Notes: generated from the letters alone by a model not told the origin. Positions 15,394-23,467 are shown, numbered from the stretch's first letter. The stretch is DNA of 33,004 nucleotides from an uncultured beta proteobacterium (GCA_903845345.1 CAIMXF010000328.1:1-33004), one strand, 5' to 3'. Numbers and translations are program-made.

Positions 15394-16473
15394 TCAGTCC
15401 AGCAACGCCACCGACTTCACCATCGCCCACACCGCCAACCCCGGCGCGAGCGCGAGCGCCTGCGCGGAGCGGCGCGTCACGCGCGCAAGCAGGGCGCTGG
15501 AGCCTGCGAGCGTGCGCACGCGCACCAGCACCTGCGACGGATGCGCGTCGTCGGCGATGGCCTCGACCGTCGCCGGGATCTGGTTGACGATGCTGCTGCC
15601 GGGCTGCTCCGTGAGGCTCAGCGACACGTCGCGCGCCAGCACGCGCAGGCGGATGCGATGGCCGACGGGCAGGGCCTCGTCGCGCGTCCAGAACGACGCG
15701 CCGGGCACGTCCAGACGCGCCAGGTGCCACGGGGCGTCGAGCGCGCCGACTTCGCCGAGCAGCACGACGCCGGCGTCCTCCCCGGGCGGCAGCGGCAGGT
15801 CGAGGCGGCTCAGCAGGTCGCCGACGGCGCCCGACGCGACGGCCTTGCCGGCGGCCATCAGCACCACGTGGTCGGCCAGGCGCGCGACCTCCGAGATCGC
15901 GTGGCTGACGTAGACGATGGTGATGCCGGACAGTGCGTTGAGCCGCTCGATCGCCGGCAGGATCTCGGCCTTGCGCGCGGCGTCGAGCGCGGCGAGCGGC
16001 TCGTCCATCAGCAGCACGCGCGGGCTCACGGCCAGCGCTCGCGCGATCGCCACGCGCTGGCGTTCGCCGCCGGACAGCCCGGTCGCCGAGCGTCGCAACA
16101 AGGGCTCGATGCCGGTCCACGCGATCGCGTCGTCGATTGACACGCGACGCTGCGACGGCGCCAGACGCCTCCAGCCGAATTCGACGTTGGCGCGCACGTC
16201 GAGATGCTCGAACAGGTTGGCCTCCTGGAACACGACGCCGACCGCGCGCCGGTGCGTCGGCACGAACACGTCCGCGGCGTCGTCCTGCCAGGTTTCGCCC
16301 TCGACGGCGACGCGCCCGCCCGGTGCGCGCTCGAGGCCGGCAAGACAGCGCAGCAGCGTCGTCTTGCCGCAGCCCGAGGGGCCGAACAGCGCGCTGACGC
16401 CGCGCGCGGGCAGTTGCAGCGCCACGTCCAGCGTGAACGTGGCGCGCGGCAGTCGCAGCGTCGCCTCGATCAT
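15394..16473 (-). CDS. modC: Molybdate ABC transporter ATP-binding protein
   Basis: A 359-residue ATPase that powers molybdate import. Walker A is GPSGCGKTT (residues 31-39), the ABC signature is LSGGERQR, Walker B is RVLLMDEPLAALD, and the switch histidine is in IVYVSHAISE. After the nucleotide domain comes a C-terminal TOBE/Mop-type domain (SIVNQIPATVEAIADD), which distinguishes ModC from most other importer ATPases. Its ATG overlaps the stop of modB (ATGA), so it is coupled. It is third in the modABC operon, acting on the cytoplasmic side of ModB. Confidence 0.93.
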   Translation of the reverse strand: MIEATLRLPRATFTLDVALQLPARGVSALFGPSGCGKTTLLRCLAGLERAPGGRVAVEGETWQDDAADVFVPTHRRAVGVVFQEANLFEHLDVRANVEFGWRRLAPSQRRVSIDDAIAWTGIEPLLRRSATGLSGGERQRVAIARALAVSPRVLLMDEPLAALDAARKAEILPAIERLNALSGITIVYVSHAISEVARLADHVVLMAAGKAVASGAVGDLLSRLDLPLPPGEDAGVVLLGEVGALDAPWHLARLDVPGASFWTRDEALPVGHRIRLRVLARDVSLSLTEQPGSSIVNQIPATVEAIADDAHPSQVLVRVRTLAGSSALLARVTRRSAQALALAPGLAVWAMVKSVALLD

Positions 16474-17183
16474 GGGCGCGGCGCTCCGTCCCCTGCCGGC
16501 GACGCGACCGCCGCGCCGCGCGGGCTGAGCCGGTAGACCCCCAGCAGCACCGCGAAGCTGAACACGAGCAGCGCCGCCGCGAGCCGATGCGCCGCGGGGT
16601 ATTCGAGCGCCTCGACGTGGTTGTACAGCTGCGTGGAGATGACGCGCGTGGCCCCGGGGATGTTGCCGCCTATCATCAGTACGACGCCGAACTCGCCCAC
16701 GGTGTGCGCGAAGCCCAGCACCGCAGCCGCGATCACGCCGCGCCGCGCGAGCGGCAGCGCCACGTGCGCGAAGCGATCCCACGGGCCGGCGCGCAACGTG
16801 GCCGCGGCCTCCAGCGGGCGCGCCCCGATGGCCTCGAACGCGGTCTGCAGCGGCTGCACGACGAAGGGCATCGAGTACAGCATCGATGCGACGACCAGCC
16901 CCGCGAAGCTGAACGGCAGCAGCCCGATGCCGAGCGCCTGCGTCGCCTCGCCGATCCAGCCGTGCGGGCCCATCAGCATCAGCAGGTAGAAGCCCAGCAC
17001 CGTGGGCGGCAGCACCAGCGGCAGCGCGATCACCGCGGCCAGCGGCGGCTTCCAGCGCGAACGCGTGTGCGCGAGCCACCAGGCGAGCGGCGTGCCGAGC
17101 GCGAGCAGCAGCACGGTGACCACCAACGCCAGCTTCAGCGTCAGCGCCACCGCTTGCAGGTCGGCGGCCAAATCGGCATCCAC
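16470..17183 (-). CDS. modB: Molybdate ABC transporter permease
   Basis: A 237-residue inner-membrane protein with about five hydrophobic helices (for example LALVVTVLLLALGTPLAWWLA and AAVIALPLVLPPTVLGFYLL). The EAA-type loop that touches the ATPase is EAAATLRAGPWDRFAHVALPLARRG, and GFAHTVGEFGVVLMIGG is typical of ModB. The start is GTG at 17183, 13 bp after modA. The last part is an Ala/Pro-rich cytoplasmic tail. It carries molybdate across the membrane between ModA and ModC. Confidence 0.92.
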   Translation of the reverse strand: MDADLAADLQAVALTLKLALVVTVLLLALGTPLAWWLAHTRSRWKPPLAAVIALPLVLPPTVLGFYLLMLMGPHGWIGEATQALGIGLLPFSFAGLVVASMLYSMPFVVQPLQTAFEAIGARPLEAAATLRAGPWDRFAHVALPLARRGVIAAAVLGFAHTVGEFGVVLMIGGNIPGATRVISTQLYNHVEALEYPAAHRLAAALLVFSFAVLLGVYRLSPRGAAVASPAGDGAPRP

Positions 17184-17196
17184 GTCGCGCGACGCC

Positions 17197-17955
17197 TTAC
17201 CAGCTGTAGCCGTAGGCCTTGATCACGCCGCGCGCCTTCTCGCTCGCGAGGTAGTCGACGAACGCGGCCGCGGCCTGGGGCGATCGGGTCGCCGAGATGA
17301 CCACGGCGTCCTGCCGGATCGGCGTGTAGAGCTTGTCCGGCACCCGCCACATCGAGCCGGGCACCGGCGAGCCGTCCGGCGGCTGCACCTGGCCGAGGGC
17401 GACGAAGCCGAGCTCGGCGTTGCCGCTCTGCACGAACTGCAGCGCCTGGCCGATGCTCTCGGCCGTGACGATGCGCGCTTGCACGCCATCCGTGAGCTTG
17501 AGCGCCGCCAGCGTCTCCCTGGCCGCCTGGCCGTAGGGCGCGAGCTTGGCATCGGCGACGGACAGGTGCTTCCACTTGTCCGATTTCAGCACCTCGCCCT
17601 TGCCGTCGACCAGGTTGGCGTCGGCCGACCACAGCACCAGCCTGCCGATGGCGTAGGTGCGCAGCGTGGCGGGCACGCCCTTGCCGTCGGTGACGAGCTT
17701 GCCGGGCGTCGCCTGGTCGGCCGCCAGCAGCACGTCGAACGGCGCGCCCGCCTCGATCTGCGCGTAGAACTTGCCGGTGGCGCCGAACGACAGCCTGACC
17801 GTGTCGCCGGTGTCCTTCTCGAACTGCGCGGCGATCTTCTGCGCCGCGGCCGAGAAGTTGGCGGCGACCGCCACCTGGATCTCGTCGGCATGGGCCGAGA
17901 AGGCGCATGCCGTGAGCGCGAGGGCGAGCAGGCCGCGGGAGTACGTGAGCTTCAT
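17197..17955 (-). CDS. modA: Molybdate-binding periplasmic protein
   Basis: A 252-residue binding protein with a signal peptide (MKLTYSRGLLALALTACAFSAHA, cut before DEIQV). The mature start EIQVAVAANFSAAAQKIAAQFEKDTGD and the segment LSFGATGKFYAQIEAGAPFDVLLAAD carry the serine and alanine backbone sites that bind the oxyanion in ModA proteins. It delivers molybdate to ModB. The ATG at 17955 has GAGGA a few bases upstream. It is first in the operon; I see no convincing ModE site in the 229 bp upstream, so regulation is not shown by the sequence. Confidence 0.93.
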   Translation of the reverse strand: MKLTYSRGLLALALTACAFSAHADEIQVAVAANFSAAAQKIAAQFEKDTGDTVRLSFGATGKFYAQIEAGAPFDVLLAADQATPGKLVTDGKGVPATLRTYAIGRLVLWSADANLVDGKGEVLKSDKWKHLSVADAKLAPYGQAARETLAALKLTDGVQARIVTAESIGQALQFVQSGNAELGFVALGQVQPPDGSPVPGSMWRVPDKLYTPIRQDAVVISATRSPQAAAAFVDYLASEKARGVIKAYGYSW

Positions 17956-18142
17956 GAAGAATCCTCGGGGTCATGGCAGACGGCCGCCACGTCGTGGCCG
18001 TCCGGGTCGTGCACGGAGCCTCCATGGTAATTCGGGCGGGGGTGGGCCGGTCCGCTGCTGGGTGCATCGCCGGCGTCGCCATCTCGCGGCGGCGCAGCGC
18101 CATCCCCCCAGGATCGGCGATGCGCGCGACGCCGCGCGAACG

Positions 18143-18148
18143 TAGACT
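18143..18148 (+). promoter_or_regulatory. Candidate -10 hexamer (TAGACT) upstream of the lipoprotein pair
   Basis: TAGACT sits 36 bp before the ATG at 18185. A 13-base string around it, CGTAGACTGCGCG, recurs exactly at 22741 before another lipoprotein gene, which supports a shared promoter element. No clear -35 is seen. Confidence 0.35.
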
Positions 18149-18184
18149 GCGCGCCACCACGACAAGACCTCCCGGGAGATGACC

Positions 18185-19087
18185 ATGTCGAACCGCCTGC
18201 GCGCCCGCCTGGCGCCTGCCGCGATCGCGCTGCTGCTCGGAGGCTGCGCCGTGCAGCTCCAGCCGGTGGCCGATTTCGGCGCCGCGGCGAGCCGCGTCGC
18301 CGCCAGCTACAAGCCGTTCGGCGCGGGCATCGCCGCCAGCTGCGAGCAGCGCGAACGCTACGTCGCGCTCGGCGGGGCGGGCGCGTTCGACGACGCCGTC
18401 TCGCAACGCGCGGCCGCGGCGAAGTGCGCGCCGCTGAAGGAGGCCGGGGCCACCGCGGCGCTGTTCGGCCAGGCGCTGTCCGACTACGCCTCGGCGCTGG
18501 CCAAGGCCTCGGGTGCGAAGCCGACGGCCTTCGACGGCGAGATCAAGTCCATCTCGAGCGCCGCCGCCGCGCTCGCCAACAAGGACGGCACGCCCGTCTT
18601 CGACAGCACCAAGGTGAGCGCCGCGTCCAGGATCGCGCGCGCCGCCGCGGCGCTCGCGCTGGAAGGCCGCCAGCAGGTGCTCACGCGCGAGACGCTGCGC
18701 GACAACGCCGACGCGCTCAAGACCGTCGTCGACGCGATGAAGAGCTACGCCGGCGGGGTCTACGCGGGCCAGCTCGCCGACACCCACGACATCATGGCCG
18801 GCGAGCTGCAGCGCCTGGTCGCCGCATCGAGCGCGCCCACGCAGGGCGACGTCGAGGCGCGGCTGCCGTGGCGCTTCGCGCAGACGGCCGTGCGCGCCGA
18901 CATCGCCGCCAATGAACTCGAGACGCGCCACGCGCGCGACTTCGGCAAGACCGCCGACGCGCTGCTCGCCGCGCACGCCGAGCTGATCGCCGACTTCGAC
19001 AAGATCGGCGGCGCGCGCCGGCTCGAGCTGGTGGCGGCCTTCGTCGACGAGGTGAAGGCGCTCAACGACGACGCCGCGGCGTTGTGA
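18185..19087 (+). CDS. Lipoprotein of unknown function (300 aa, helical)
   Basis: The signal peptide MSNRLRARLAPAAIALLLGGC ends in a lipobox with lipid-carrying Cys21, so the protein should be anchored in a membrane. The rest is Ala-rich and predicted mostly helical (SAAAALANKDG, RIARAAAALALEGRQQVL), with one conserved-looking cysteine pair early in the chain (CEQRERYVAL, KCAPLKEAG). The ATG at 18185 is chosen because GGGAG lies six bases upstream; an earlier in-frame ATG at 18179 is too close to it. I recognise no family. It is 22 bp from the next gene, so the two form an operon. Confidence 0.82.
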   Translation: MSNRLRARLAPAAIALLLGGCAVQLQPVADFGAAASRVAASYKPFGAGIAASCEQRERYVALGGAGAFDDAVSQRAAAAKCAPLKEAGATAALFGQALSDYASALAKASGAKPTAFDGEIKSISSAAAALANKDGTPVFDSTKVSAASRIARAAAALALEGRQQVLTRETLRDNADALKTVVDAMKSYAGGVYAGQLADTHDIMAGELQRLVAASSAPTQGDVEARLPWRFAQTAVRADIAANELETRHARDFGKTADALLAAHAELIADFDKIGGARRLELVAAFVDEVKALNDDAAAL

Positions 19088-19109
19088 ACATTCGAACGAG
19101 AGGATCGCC

Positions 19110-19562
19110 ATGACAGACCCCACCGCCGCCGACATCGCCGCCAGCGCGCTGGCCGCCACCGCTGCGCCCACCGAAGCCGACACCGCCGACGCGGCCGCGC
19201 AGCTCGCCGACGTCGCCGGCCACACGTCCACGCTGCTGTTCAACTATCGGCGCGACAACCCCGACGCCGCCGACATCGCACAGGCGCTCAACCTGGAGAT
19301 GACGCTGGACCAGCGCGCGATCGACCTGCGCGTCAAGGCCGTGACGATGCTGGGCGCGCAGGGCGCCGACGCGATCGCGCAGATGAAGGACGCGTCGCAG
19401 AAGGTCGACGCGTTCCTGGCCGAGGTCCAGAAGATCGAGGGCCGGCTGGGCGTCGCGAGCGCGGTGGTCGGCCTGGCCGGCGCGGCGCTGGTGGGCGATG
19501 CGGGCGGCGTGCTGTCCGCGGTCGTCGCGGTGCACTCGGCGCTGGAAGCCGCCAAGGCTTAG
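19110..19562 (+). CDS. Helical protein of unknown function (150 aa), paired with the lipoprotein
   Basis: It starts after a good GAGAGGA ribosome site and has no signal peptide. The first 35 residues are Ala/Thr/Asp-rich; a helical middle (QKVDAFLAEVQKIEGRLG) follows, and the end is hydrophobic and Gly/Ala-rich (VVGLAGAALVGDAGGVLSAV), long enough to enter a membrane. I know no family. Its close spacing to the lipoprotein gene suggests the two products work together. Its stop overlaps the stop of the convergent DOPA-dioxygenase-like gene by three bases. Confidence 0.75.
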   Translation: MTDPTAADIAASALAATAAPTEADTADAAAQLADVAGHTSTLLFNYRRDNPDAADIAQALNLEMTLDQRAIDLRVKAVTMLGAQGADAIAQMKDASQKVDAFLAEVQKIEGRLGVASAVVGLAGAALVGDAGGVLSAVVAVHSALEAAKA

Positions 19563-19975
19563 GGCGCGATCGTCGGGGTGGTGTTGGGCGGCAGCGGCTG
19601 CTCGGCGTCCATGTCGGTGCCCAGACGCTCGGGGCCGACGATGTCGAGCACCTCGCCCAGCCACAACGCGTGAACGAGGTGGTCGCGCCGCTCGTCGCGC
19701 GTGTTCGGATGCACCAGCACCGCCAATCCTTGCCGGTTGAGCATCAGCCAGGGAACGAAGTTGCCGAAGGTCGCGATGTCGAACGAGACCTGGTACATCG
19801 CCTGCGCATGCGGTCCGATCGAGCGGTCGTGCACGTTGCCCAGCCGCACGCGGAACCGCGCCCCGATCTGCTCGCGCAACGCCATCGCCACTTCGCGCTG
19901 GTCGGGGCCGTCGAAGTAGATGTGCGCGTGGAAGCTGCCGATGGCGGCGAGCGCTTGCGGGTCGGGCGTCGTCAT
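19559..19975 (-). CDS. DOPA 4,5-dioxygenase family protein
   Basis: A 138-residue protein with the small-family features of PF08883: SFHAHIYFD near the N-terminus, SIGPHAQAMYQVSF in the middle, and LAVLVHPNT near the C-terminus, where the three histidine groups probably bind metal. Fungal and plant relatives cleave DOPA rings, but the role of the bacterial members is unclear, so only the family is claimed. The ATG at 19975 is preferred over an upstream alternative because TACAGT lies six bases before it and no Shine-Dalgarno is present. It is convergent with the 150-residue gene. Confidence 0.85.
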   Translation of the reverse strand: MTTPDPQALAAIGSFHAHIYFDGPDQREVAMALREQIGARFRVRLGNVHDRSIGPHAQAMYQVSFDIATFGNFVPWLMLNRQGLAVLVHPNTRDERRDHLVHALWLGEVLDIVGPERLGTDMDAEQPLPPNTTPTIAP

Positions 19976-19981
19976 GCGCCC

Positions 19982-19987
19982 ACTGTA
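19982..19987 (-). promoter_or_regulatory. Candidate -10 hexamer (TACAGT) six bases before the DOPA-dioxygenase-like start
   Basis: Read on the minus strand, TACAGT is followed by six bases and then the ATG at 19975, with no ribosome site. The same hexamer precedes the DUF1294 gene at 25101-25106. It suggests a leaderless transcript. Confidence 0.4.
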
Positions 19988-20009
19988 CACACGTCGCCCC
20001 AATGAATTC

Positions 20010-20038
20010 GGCCCCGGTGCATCGCTGCAGCCGGGGCC
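20010..20038 (-). terminator. Hairpin after the BON/small-membrane-protein operon
   Basis: GGCCCCGG at 20010-20017 and CCGGGGCC at 20031-20038 form a perfect 8-bp stem, and TGCA-TCGC-TGCA inside the loop can extend it. It lies 20 bp after the stop of the 48-residue gene (minus strand). The sequence beyond is AT-rich (GAATTCATT) but has no real T-run. Confidence 0.55.
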
Positions 20039-20057
20039 GGGGACGGTCAGTGGAGCG

Positions 20058-20204
20058 TCAGATCCCTCGACCGCTGATCACGCGGAACAGCACCGCGATG
20101 ATCGCGATCACGAGCAGGACGTGGATCAGGCCGCCCAGCGTCACCGAAGTGAGCATGCCGATGAGCCACAGAATAACGAGAATGACGGCGATGGTGTAGA
20201 GCAT
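20058..20204 (-). CDS. Small Lmo0937-family membrane protein (48 aa)
   Basis: Translating the minus strand from 20204 gives MLYTIAVILVILWLIGMLTS followed by VTLGGLIHVLLVIAIIAVLF and a short basic tail: two hydrophobic helices with a Gly-Gly turn, the pattern of the Lmo0937 family (DUF5670). A ribosome site (GGAGAA) lies just upstream. It is 15 bp downstream of the BON lipoprotein gene and surely co-transcribed. Such proteins commonly accompany general or envelope stress genes; biochemical function is unknown. Confidence 0.85.
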   Translation of the reverse strand: MLYTIAVILVILWLIGMLTSVTLGGLIHVLLVIAIIAVLFRVISGRGI

Positions 20205-20219
20205 GGTTTTCTCCGGTTG

Positions 20220-20789
20220 CTACTTCTTGATGCTGGTGTCGTTGACGACGTTCTGGACGCCTTCGACGGTTCGTGCGACGGACGTCGCGCGTGCTTGTTC
20301 ATCGGCGCTGTCGACATAGCCGCTCAGCTGCACGACGCCCTTGTTCGTGGTCACGGCGAATTCCGTGCCACGGGTCTGATCGTCGGCCAACAGCGCCGAC
20401 TTCACTTTCACGGTCACGACGGAGTCGTCCAGCACGTTGCCGGCGGTCGACTTCCCGTCCTTGATCATCAACTTGTTGTCGACTGCGGTGACGCCTTCGA
20501 CGCCCTTGGCGAGCTGCACCTCGCGGTCGGCCTGCGCCTGGTTGTCGACGAAGCCGCTCAGCATCACCTCGCCCTTGCGGGTCTCGACGCTGGTGTCGCC
20601 GCCCTTGCCGAGGCTGTCGGCCATCAACGTGGACTTCACCTTGGTCGTGATGACGGCGTCGTCGAGGTGGGTGCCCGCGGACACCTGCTCGCTGGCGGGC
20701 GTCCTGTTGTCGCAGCCGGCCAGCGCGAGGCCGGCGAGCGCGGCCGCGATGGCGAGGCCCAGTTGTAACTGTCTTGCTGGCGTGTTCAT
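20220..20789 (-). CDS. BON-domain lipoprotein (OsmY-like)
   Basis: A 189-residue protein with a lipoprotein signal peptide ending LALAGC, then two BON domains: the first around TTKVKSTLMADS...GEVMLSGFVDNQAQADREVQLAKGVEGV, the second around TVKVKSALLADD...GVVQLSGYVDSADEQARATSVARTVEGV. BON domains bind phospholipids or membranes, and OsmY-type proteins protect the envelope under osmotic stress. The ATG at 20789 has AGGAG eight to nine bases upstream. It forms an operon with the 48-residue membrane protein. The 295 bp upstream, shared with the S53 peptidase gene, holds an inverted repeat but no obvious stress promoter. Confidence 0.9.
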   Translation of the reverse strand: MNTPARQLQLGLAIAAALAGLALAGCDNRTPASEQVSAGTHLDDAVITTKVKSTLMADSLGKGGDTSVETRKGEVMLSGFVDNQAQADREVQLAKGVEGVTAVDNKLMIKDGKSTAGNVLDDSVVTVKVKSALLADDQTRGTEFAVTTNKGVVQLSGYVDSADEQARATSVARTVEGVQNVVNDTSIKK

Positions 20790-20989
20790 GGGGTTTTCTC
20801 CTGCTTGGCCATGCGGCCTGTGGAACCGGTCAGGCAAGCACCGTGCCCGACAGTGGACCCCCACCCGGCGAGCACGGTCCGGCGCCCCTCGGCGTCCGGG
20901 CCCACCCCTAGCTCATCAGGCGAGCGACGCTGGCGTCACACTCTTCGGAGGGATTCAATGGCGGTCGGACGGGACTAGTGTCTTCTCCT

Positions 20990-21027
20990 GGAAATACCGA
21001 GCCTGCGTGTTCGGGCCGCGTATTTCC
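20990..21027. repeat. Inverted repeat upstream of the S53 peptidase
   Basis: GGAAATAC at 20990-20997 and GTATTTCC at 21020-21027 are perfect 8-bp arms separated by 22 bases, in an unusually AT-rich setting for this DNA. The second arm ends 57 bp before the peptidase ATG. It could be an mRNA-leader hairpin or a binding site for a regulator of the divergent genes. Confidence 0.5.
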
Positions 21028-21084
21028 GGCACAGGCCGCCAGGCCGACCCCCCCGCCCTCAATCCACCGGAACTGGAGTTTCAA

Positions 21085-22710
21085 ATGACCGAGACCAGAT
21101 TCATCGCCGTCCCCGGCAGCGAACGCACGCCGGCCTTCGGCGCCACCGCCACGCGCTCGGCCGATGCCGAAGCGTGGGTGGAGGTCACGCTCAAGCTGGC
21201 CCGCAAGGCGCCGCTGCCCGCGCTCGACCAGCGTCCCGCGCGGCCGCTGTCGGCCGCCGAGATCGGCGCGCAGTACGGCGCGTCCGACGACGCCGTCAAG
21301 CGCGTTTCCGACACCTTCGCCGCCCTGGGCCTGACCGTGCTCGCCAGCAACGCCGCCACGCGCAGCGTGCAGCTGGGCGGCCCGGTGCATGCGATGGAGC
21401 AGGCGTTCCAGGTCAGGCTGATGGAGTTCGACGGGGTGCGCGGGGCCTACCGCGGCCGCATCGGTGCGCTGCACGTGCCCGCCGCGCTGGAGAACGACAT
21501 CGCCGGCGTGTTCGGCCTCGACAACCGCCGCGTCGTCAGGCGTCGCCCCGACGCCGGCAAGAAGCGCCACGTCGTCGACCACACCGCCGCCGCCACGAAG
21601 AAGCGGCCCTGGTTCTTCCCGGCCGAGCTCGCCGCGGCCTACGACTTCCCCGACGGCGACGGCAGCGGCCAGACCATCGGCCTGCTCGAATTCGGCGGCG
21701 GCTACTTCCCCGACGACCTCGCCGCGTTCGGCAAGGCCGCCGGCCTCGCGAGCCTGCCGACGGTGGTGCCGATCAGCGTCGACAAGATGCCCACCAACAC
21801 CAACGACGAGGCCACCGGCGAGGTGATGCTGGACGTCGAGGTGCTCGCCGGCGTGTGCCCGAAGGCGACGATCCCCGTCTGGTTCAGCCAGTTCACCGAG
21901 AAGGGCTGGGTCGACGCGCTCGACGCCGCGATGCACGACGCCCAGTACAAGCCGCAGGTGCTGTCGATCAGCTGGGGCTATGCCGAGGACGTGTCGGCCT
22001 GGACGATGGCCGCCGTCACGCAGGTCAACGAAGCGCTGCAGGAAGCGGCGCTGATGGGCATCACCATCTGCGTGGCCGCGGGCGACGACGGCTCGTCGGA
22101 CGGCATCGCCGACGGCCACGCGCACGTCGACTTCCCGTGCGCGAGCCCGTTCGTGCTGGCGGTGGGCGGCACGCTGCTGCGCACCGGCGCCAAGGGCAGC
22201 GAGCGCGCATGGAAGGATGGCGACGGACTGCGCGCGGACAACGGCGGCTCCACCGGCGGCGGCGTCAGCGCGCGCCTGGCGCGGCCGGCGTGGCAGTCGG
22301 GGCTGGACATCGCGCCGGTCAATCCCGGCCAGATGGCCGGCCGCATCGTGCCGGACGTCGCGGCCAACGCCAGCGCCAACACCGGCTACTTCGTGGTCGC
22401 CGGCGGCCAGCAGGAGATCAGCGGCGGCACCAGCGCCGCGACGCCGCTGTGGGCCGCGCTGGTCGCGCGCATGAACCAGCAACTGGCGGCCAGCGGCAAG
22501 CGCGTCGGCTACCTCACGCCGCTGCTGTACGGCGCGGCGGGCGCCGGCGCGGGGCCGCTGGGCAAGGCGGGCTGCAACGACATCCACACCGGCGACAACA
22601 TCACCGCGCACGTCGGCGGCTTCAAGTCGACCGCGGGCTTCGATGCCGTCACCGGCTGGGGGTCGCCCAAGGGCAAGGACCTGCTGGCGGCGCTGACCAG
22701 GGTGCTGTGA
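21085..22710 (+). CDS. S53-family serine-carboxyl peptidase (sedolisin/kumamolisin-like)
   Basis: A 541-residue protease precursor. The first 170 or so residues form the pro-domain (AEAWVEVTLKLARKAPLPAL, LGGPVHAMEQAFQV). The catalytic domain has Glu246 and Asp250 in GEVMLDVEV, the oxyanion aspartate in AAGDDGSSDG (about residue 334) and the nucleophile Ser450 in SGGTSAATPLWA, all as in kumamolisin. A calcium-site segment CNDIHTGDN lies near the end. S53 enzymes are acid-active endopeptidases, usually secreted, yet I see no N-terminal signal peptide, as in kumamolisin precursors; the route out is unknown. GGAG precedes the ATG. It reads away from the BON operon. Confidence 0.93.
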   Translation: MTETRFIAVPGSERTPAFGATATRSADAEAWVEVTLKLARKAPLPALDQRPARPLSAAEIGAQYGASDDAVKRVSDTFAALGLTVLASNAATRSVQLGGPVHAMEQAFQVRLMEFDGVRGAYRGRIGALHVPAALENDIAGVFGLDNRRVVRRRPDAGKKRHVVDHTAAATKKRPWFFPAELAAAYDFPDGDGSGQTIGLLEFGGGYFPDDLAAFGKAAGLASLPTVVPISVDKMPTNTNDEATGEVMLDVEVLAGVCPKATIPVWFSQFTEKGWVDALDAAMHDAQYKPQVLSISWGYAEDVSAWTMAAVTQVNEALQEAALMGITICVAAGDDGSSDGIADGHAHVDFPCASPFVLAVGGTLLRTGAKGSERAWKDGDGLRADNGGSTGGGVSARLARPAWQSGLDIAPVNPGQMAGRIVPDVAANASANTGYFVVAGGQQEISGGTSAATPLWAALVARMNQQLAASGKRVGYLTPLLYGAAGAGAGPLGKAGCNDIHTGDNITAHVGGFKSTAGFDAVTGWGSPKGKDLLAALTRVL

Positions 22711-22742
22711 TGCCGCGCGCGCGCGACGCGCGGGGCGGGTCG

Positions 22743-22748
22743 TAGACT
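22743..22748 (+). promoter_or_regulatory. Candidate -10 hexamer (TAGACT) before the small lipoprotein gene
   Basis: It is embedded in CGTAGACTGCGCG, which is identical to the string at 18141-18153 upstream of another lipoprotein gene. It would start transcription just before or within the hairpin at 22755-22789. Confidence 0.35.
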
Positions 22749-22754
22749 GCGCGA

Positions 22755-22789
22755 GCGCGCGCCGCACCGGCCAGTCCGGCGGCGCGCGC
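22755..22789 (+). terminator. GC-only hairpin between the peptidase and the small lipoprotein gene
   Basis: GCGCGCGCC at 22755-22763 pairs perfectly with GGCGCGCGC at 22781-22789. It could end peptidase transcription or fold in the leader of the next gene. No T-run follows, so its role is open. Confidence 0.4.
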
Positions 22790-22811
22790 GCAGCCTCTAC
22801 GGAGATCCGCC

Positions 22812-23276
22812 TTGTCCCTGACCCTTGCGTTGCGCGACCCGGCTCGCGCCAGCCGCGCCCGCCGCGCCCTGCCGCTTGCGCTGTCCCTCGCGGCCGCGCT
22901 GCAGGGCTGCTCCAGGCATGCGCCGCCGCCGGCGGTCGACAGCGACCTGGACGCGCCCCGTCTCGACGTGCCGGCCGACATGGTCGGCGTCTGGACCTCC
23001 ACGCGCGGCCCCGTGATGCGCTGCATCGAGCTGCATGCCGACGGCACCTACGCGATGGCGCCCAACCTGCAGGCCGGCGACGGCCGCAGCTACCGCGGCA
23101 CCTGGCGCGTGGCGCAGCAGCAGGTCACCTGGCGCGACTCGTCGCAAGGCTTCGCGCCGGACGTCAACCGCATGGTCGACGTCTCGCCCGGACACTTCAC
23201 CGCCATCGAGGCCGACCAGTCGACGACGCAGTTCGACCGCATCGCCGGCCCCGGTGCGACCTGCCCCGCTCAATGA
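22812..23276 (+). CDS. Small exported protein or lipoprotein of unknown function (154 aa)
   Basis: The TTG at 22812 follows a GGAG ribosome site; no ATG is available before the signal peptide. The N-terminus is basic (RDPARASRARR), then LPLALSLAAALQGC, which ends in a cysteine that could be lipidated, although Gln before Gly is unusual for a lipobox. The mature part has MVGVWTSTRGPVMRCIELHADGTY and RSYRGTWRVAQQQVTW, a short beta-rich pattern like small lipocalin- or DUF-type periplasmic proteins. I name no family. It lies between the peptidase and aqpZ. Confidence 0.75.
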   Translation: MSLTLALRDPARASRARRALPLALSLAAALQGCSRHAPPPAVDSDLDAPRLDVPADMVGVWTSTRGPVMRCIELHADGTYAMAPNLQAGDGRSYRGTWRVAQQQVTWRDSSQGFAPDVNRMVDVSPGHFTAIEADQSTTQFDRIAGPGATCPAQ

Positions 23277-23379
23277 GCCGCGCGCGGCCATGACGACCCG
23301 CAGGGTTGACGGCGACGTTGCGTTCCTGCCGCGGCCACGTGACAAATCGACGCACCTCCCTGCCGGCTTCGTGAAGCGC

Positions 23380-23407
23380 TTGCATCGCGCAGGCAGCCGC
23401 GTATAAC
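23380..23407 (+). promoter_or_regulatory. Sigma-70-type promoter of aqpZ
   Basis: TTGCAT at 23380-23385, a 16-bp spacer, and TATAAC at 23402-23407. Transcription would start near 23414, leaving a leader of about 54 nt with the ribosome site AGAGGAG just before the ATG at 23468. Confidence 0.6.
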
Positions 23408-23467
23408 CGCGGCGTCAGGCGGACGAGCATGGATCCGCTGGCATTGCTCAATCAAAGAGGAGTTCCC

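Noticed and set aside
17956-18184. ModE operator upstream of modA
   Set aside because: No sequence resembling the long AT-rich ModE palindrome is present in this gap.
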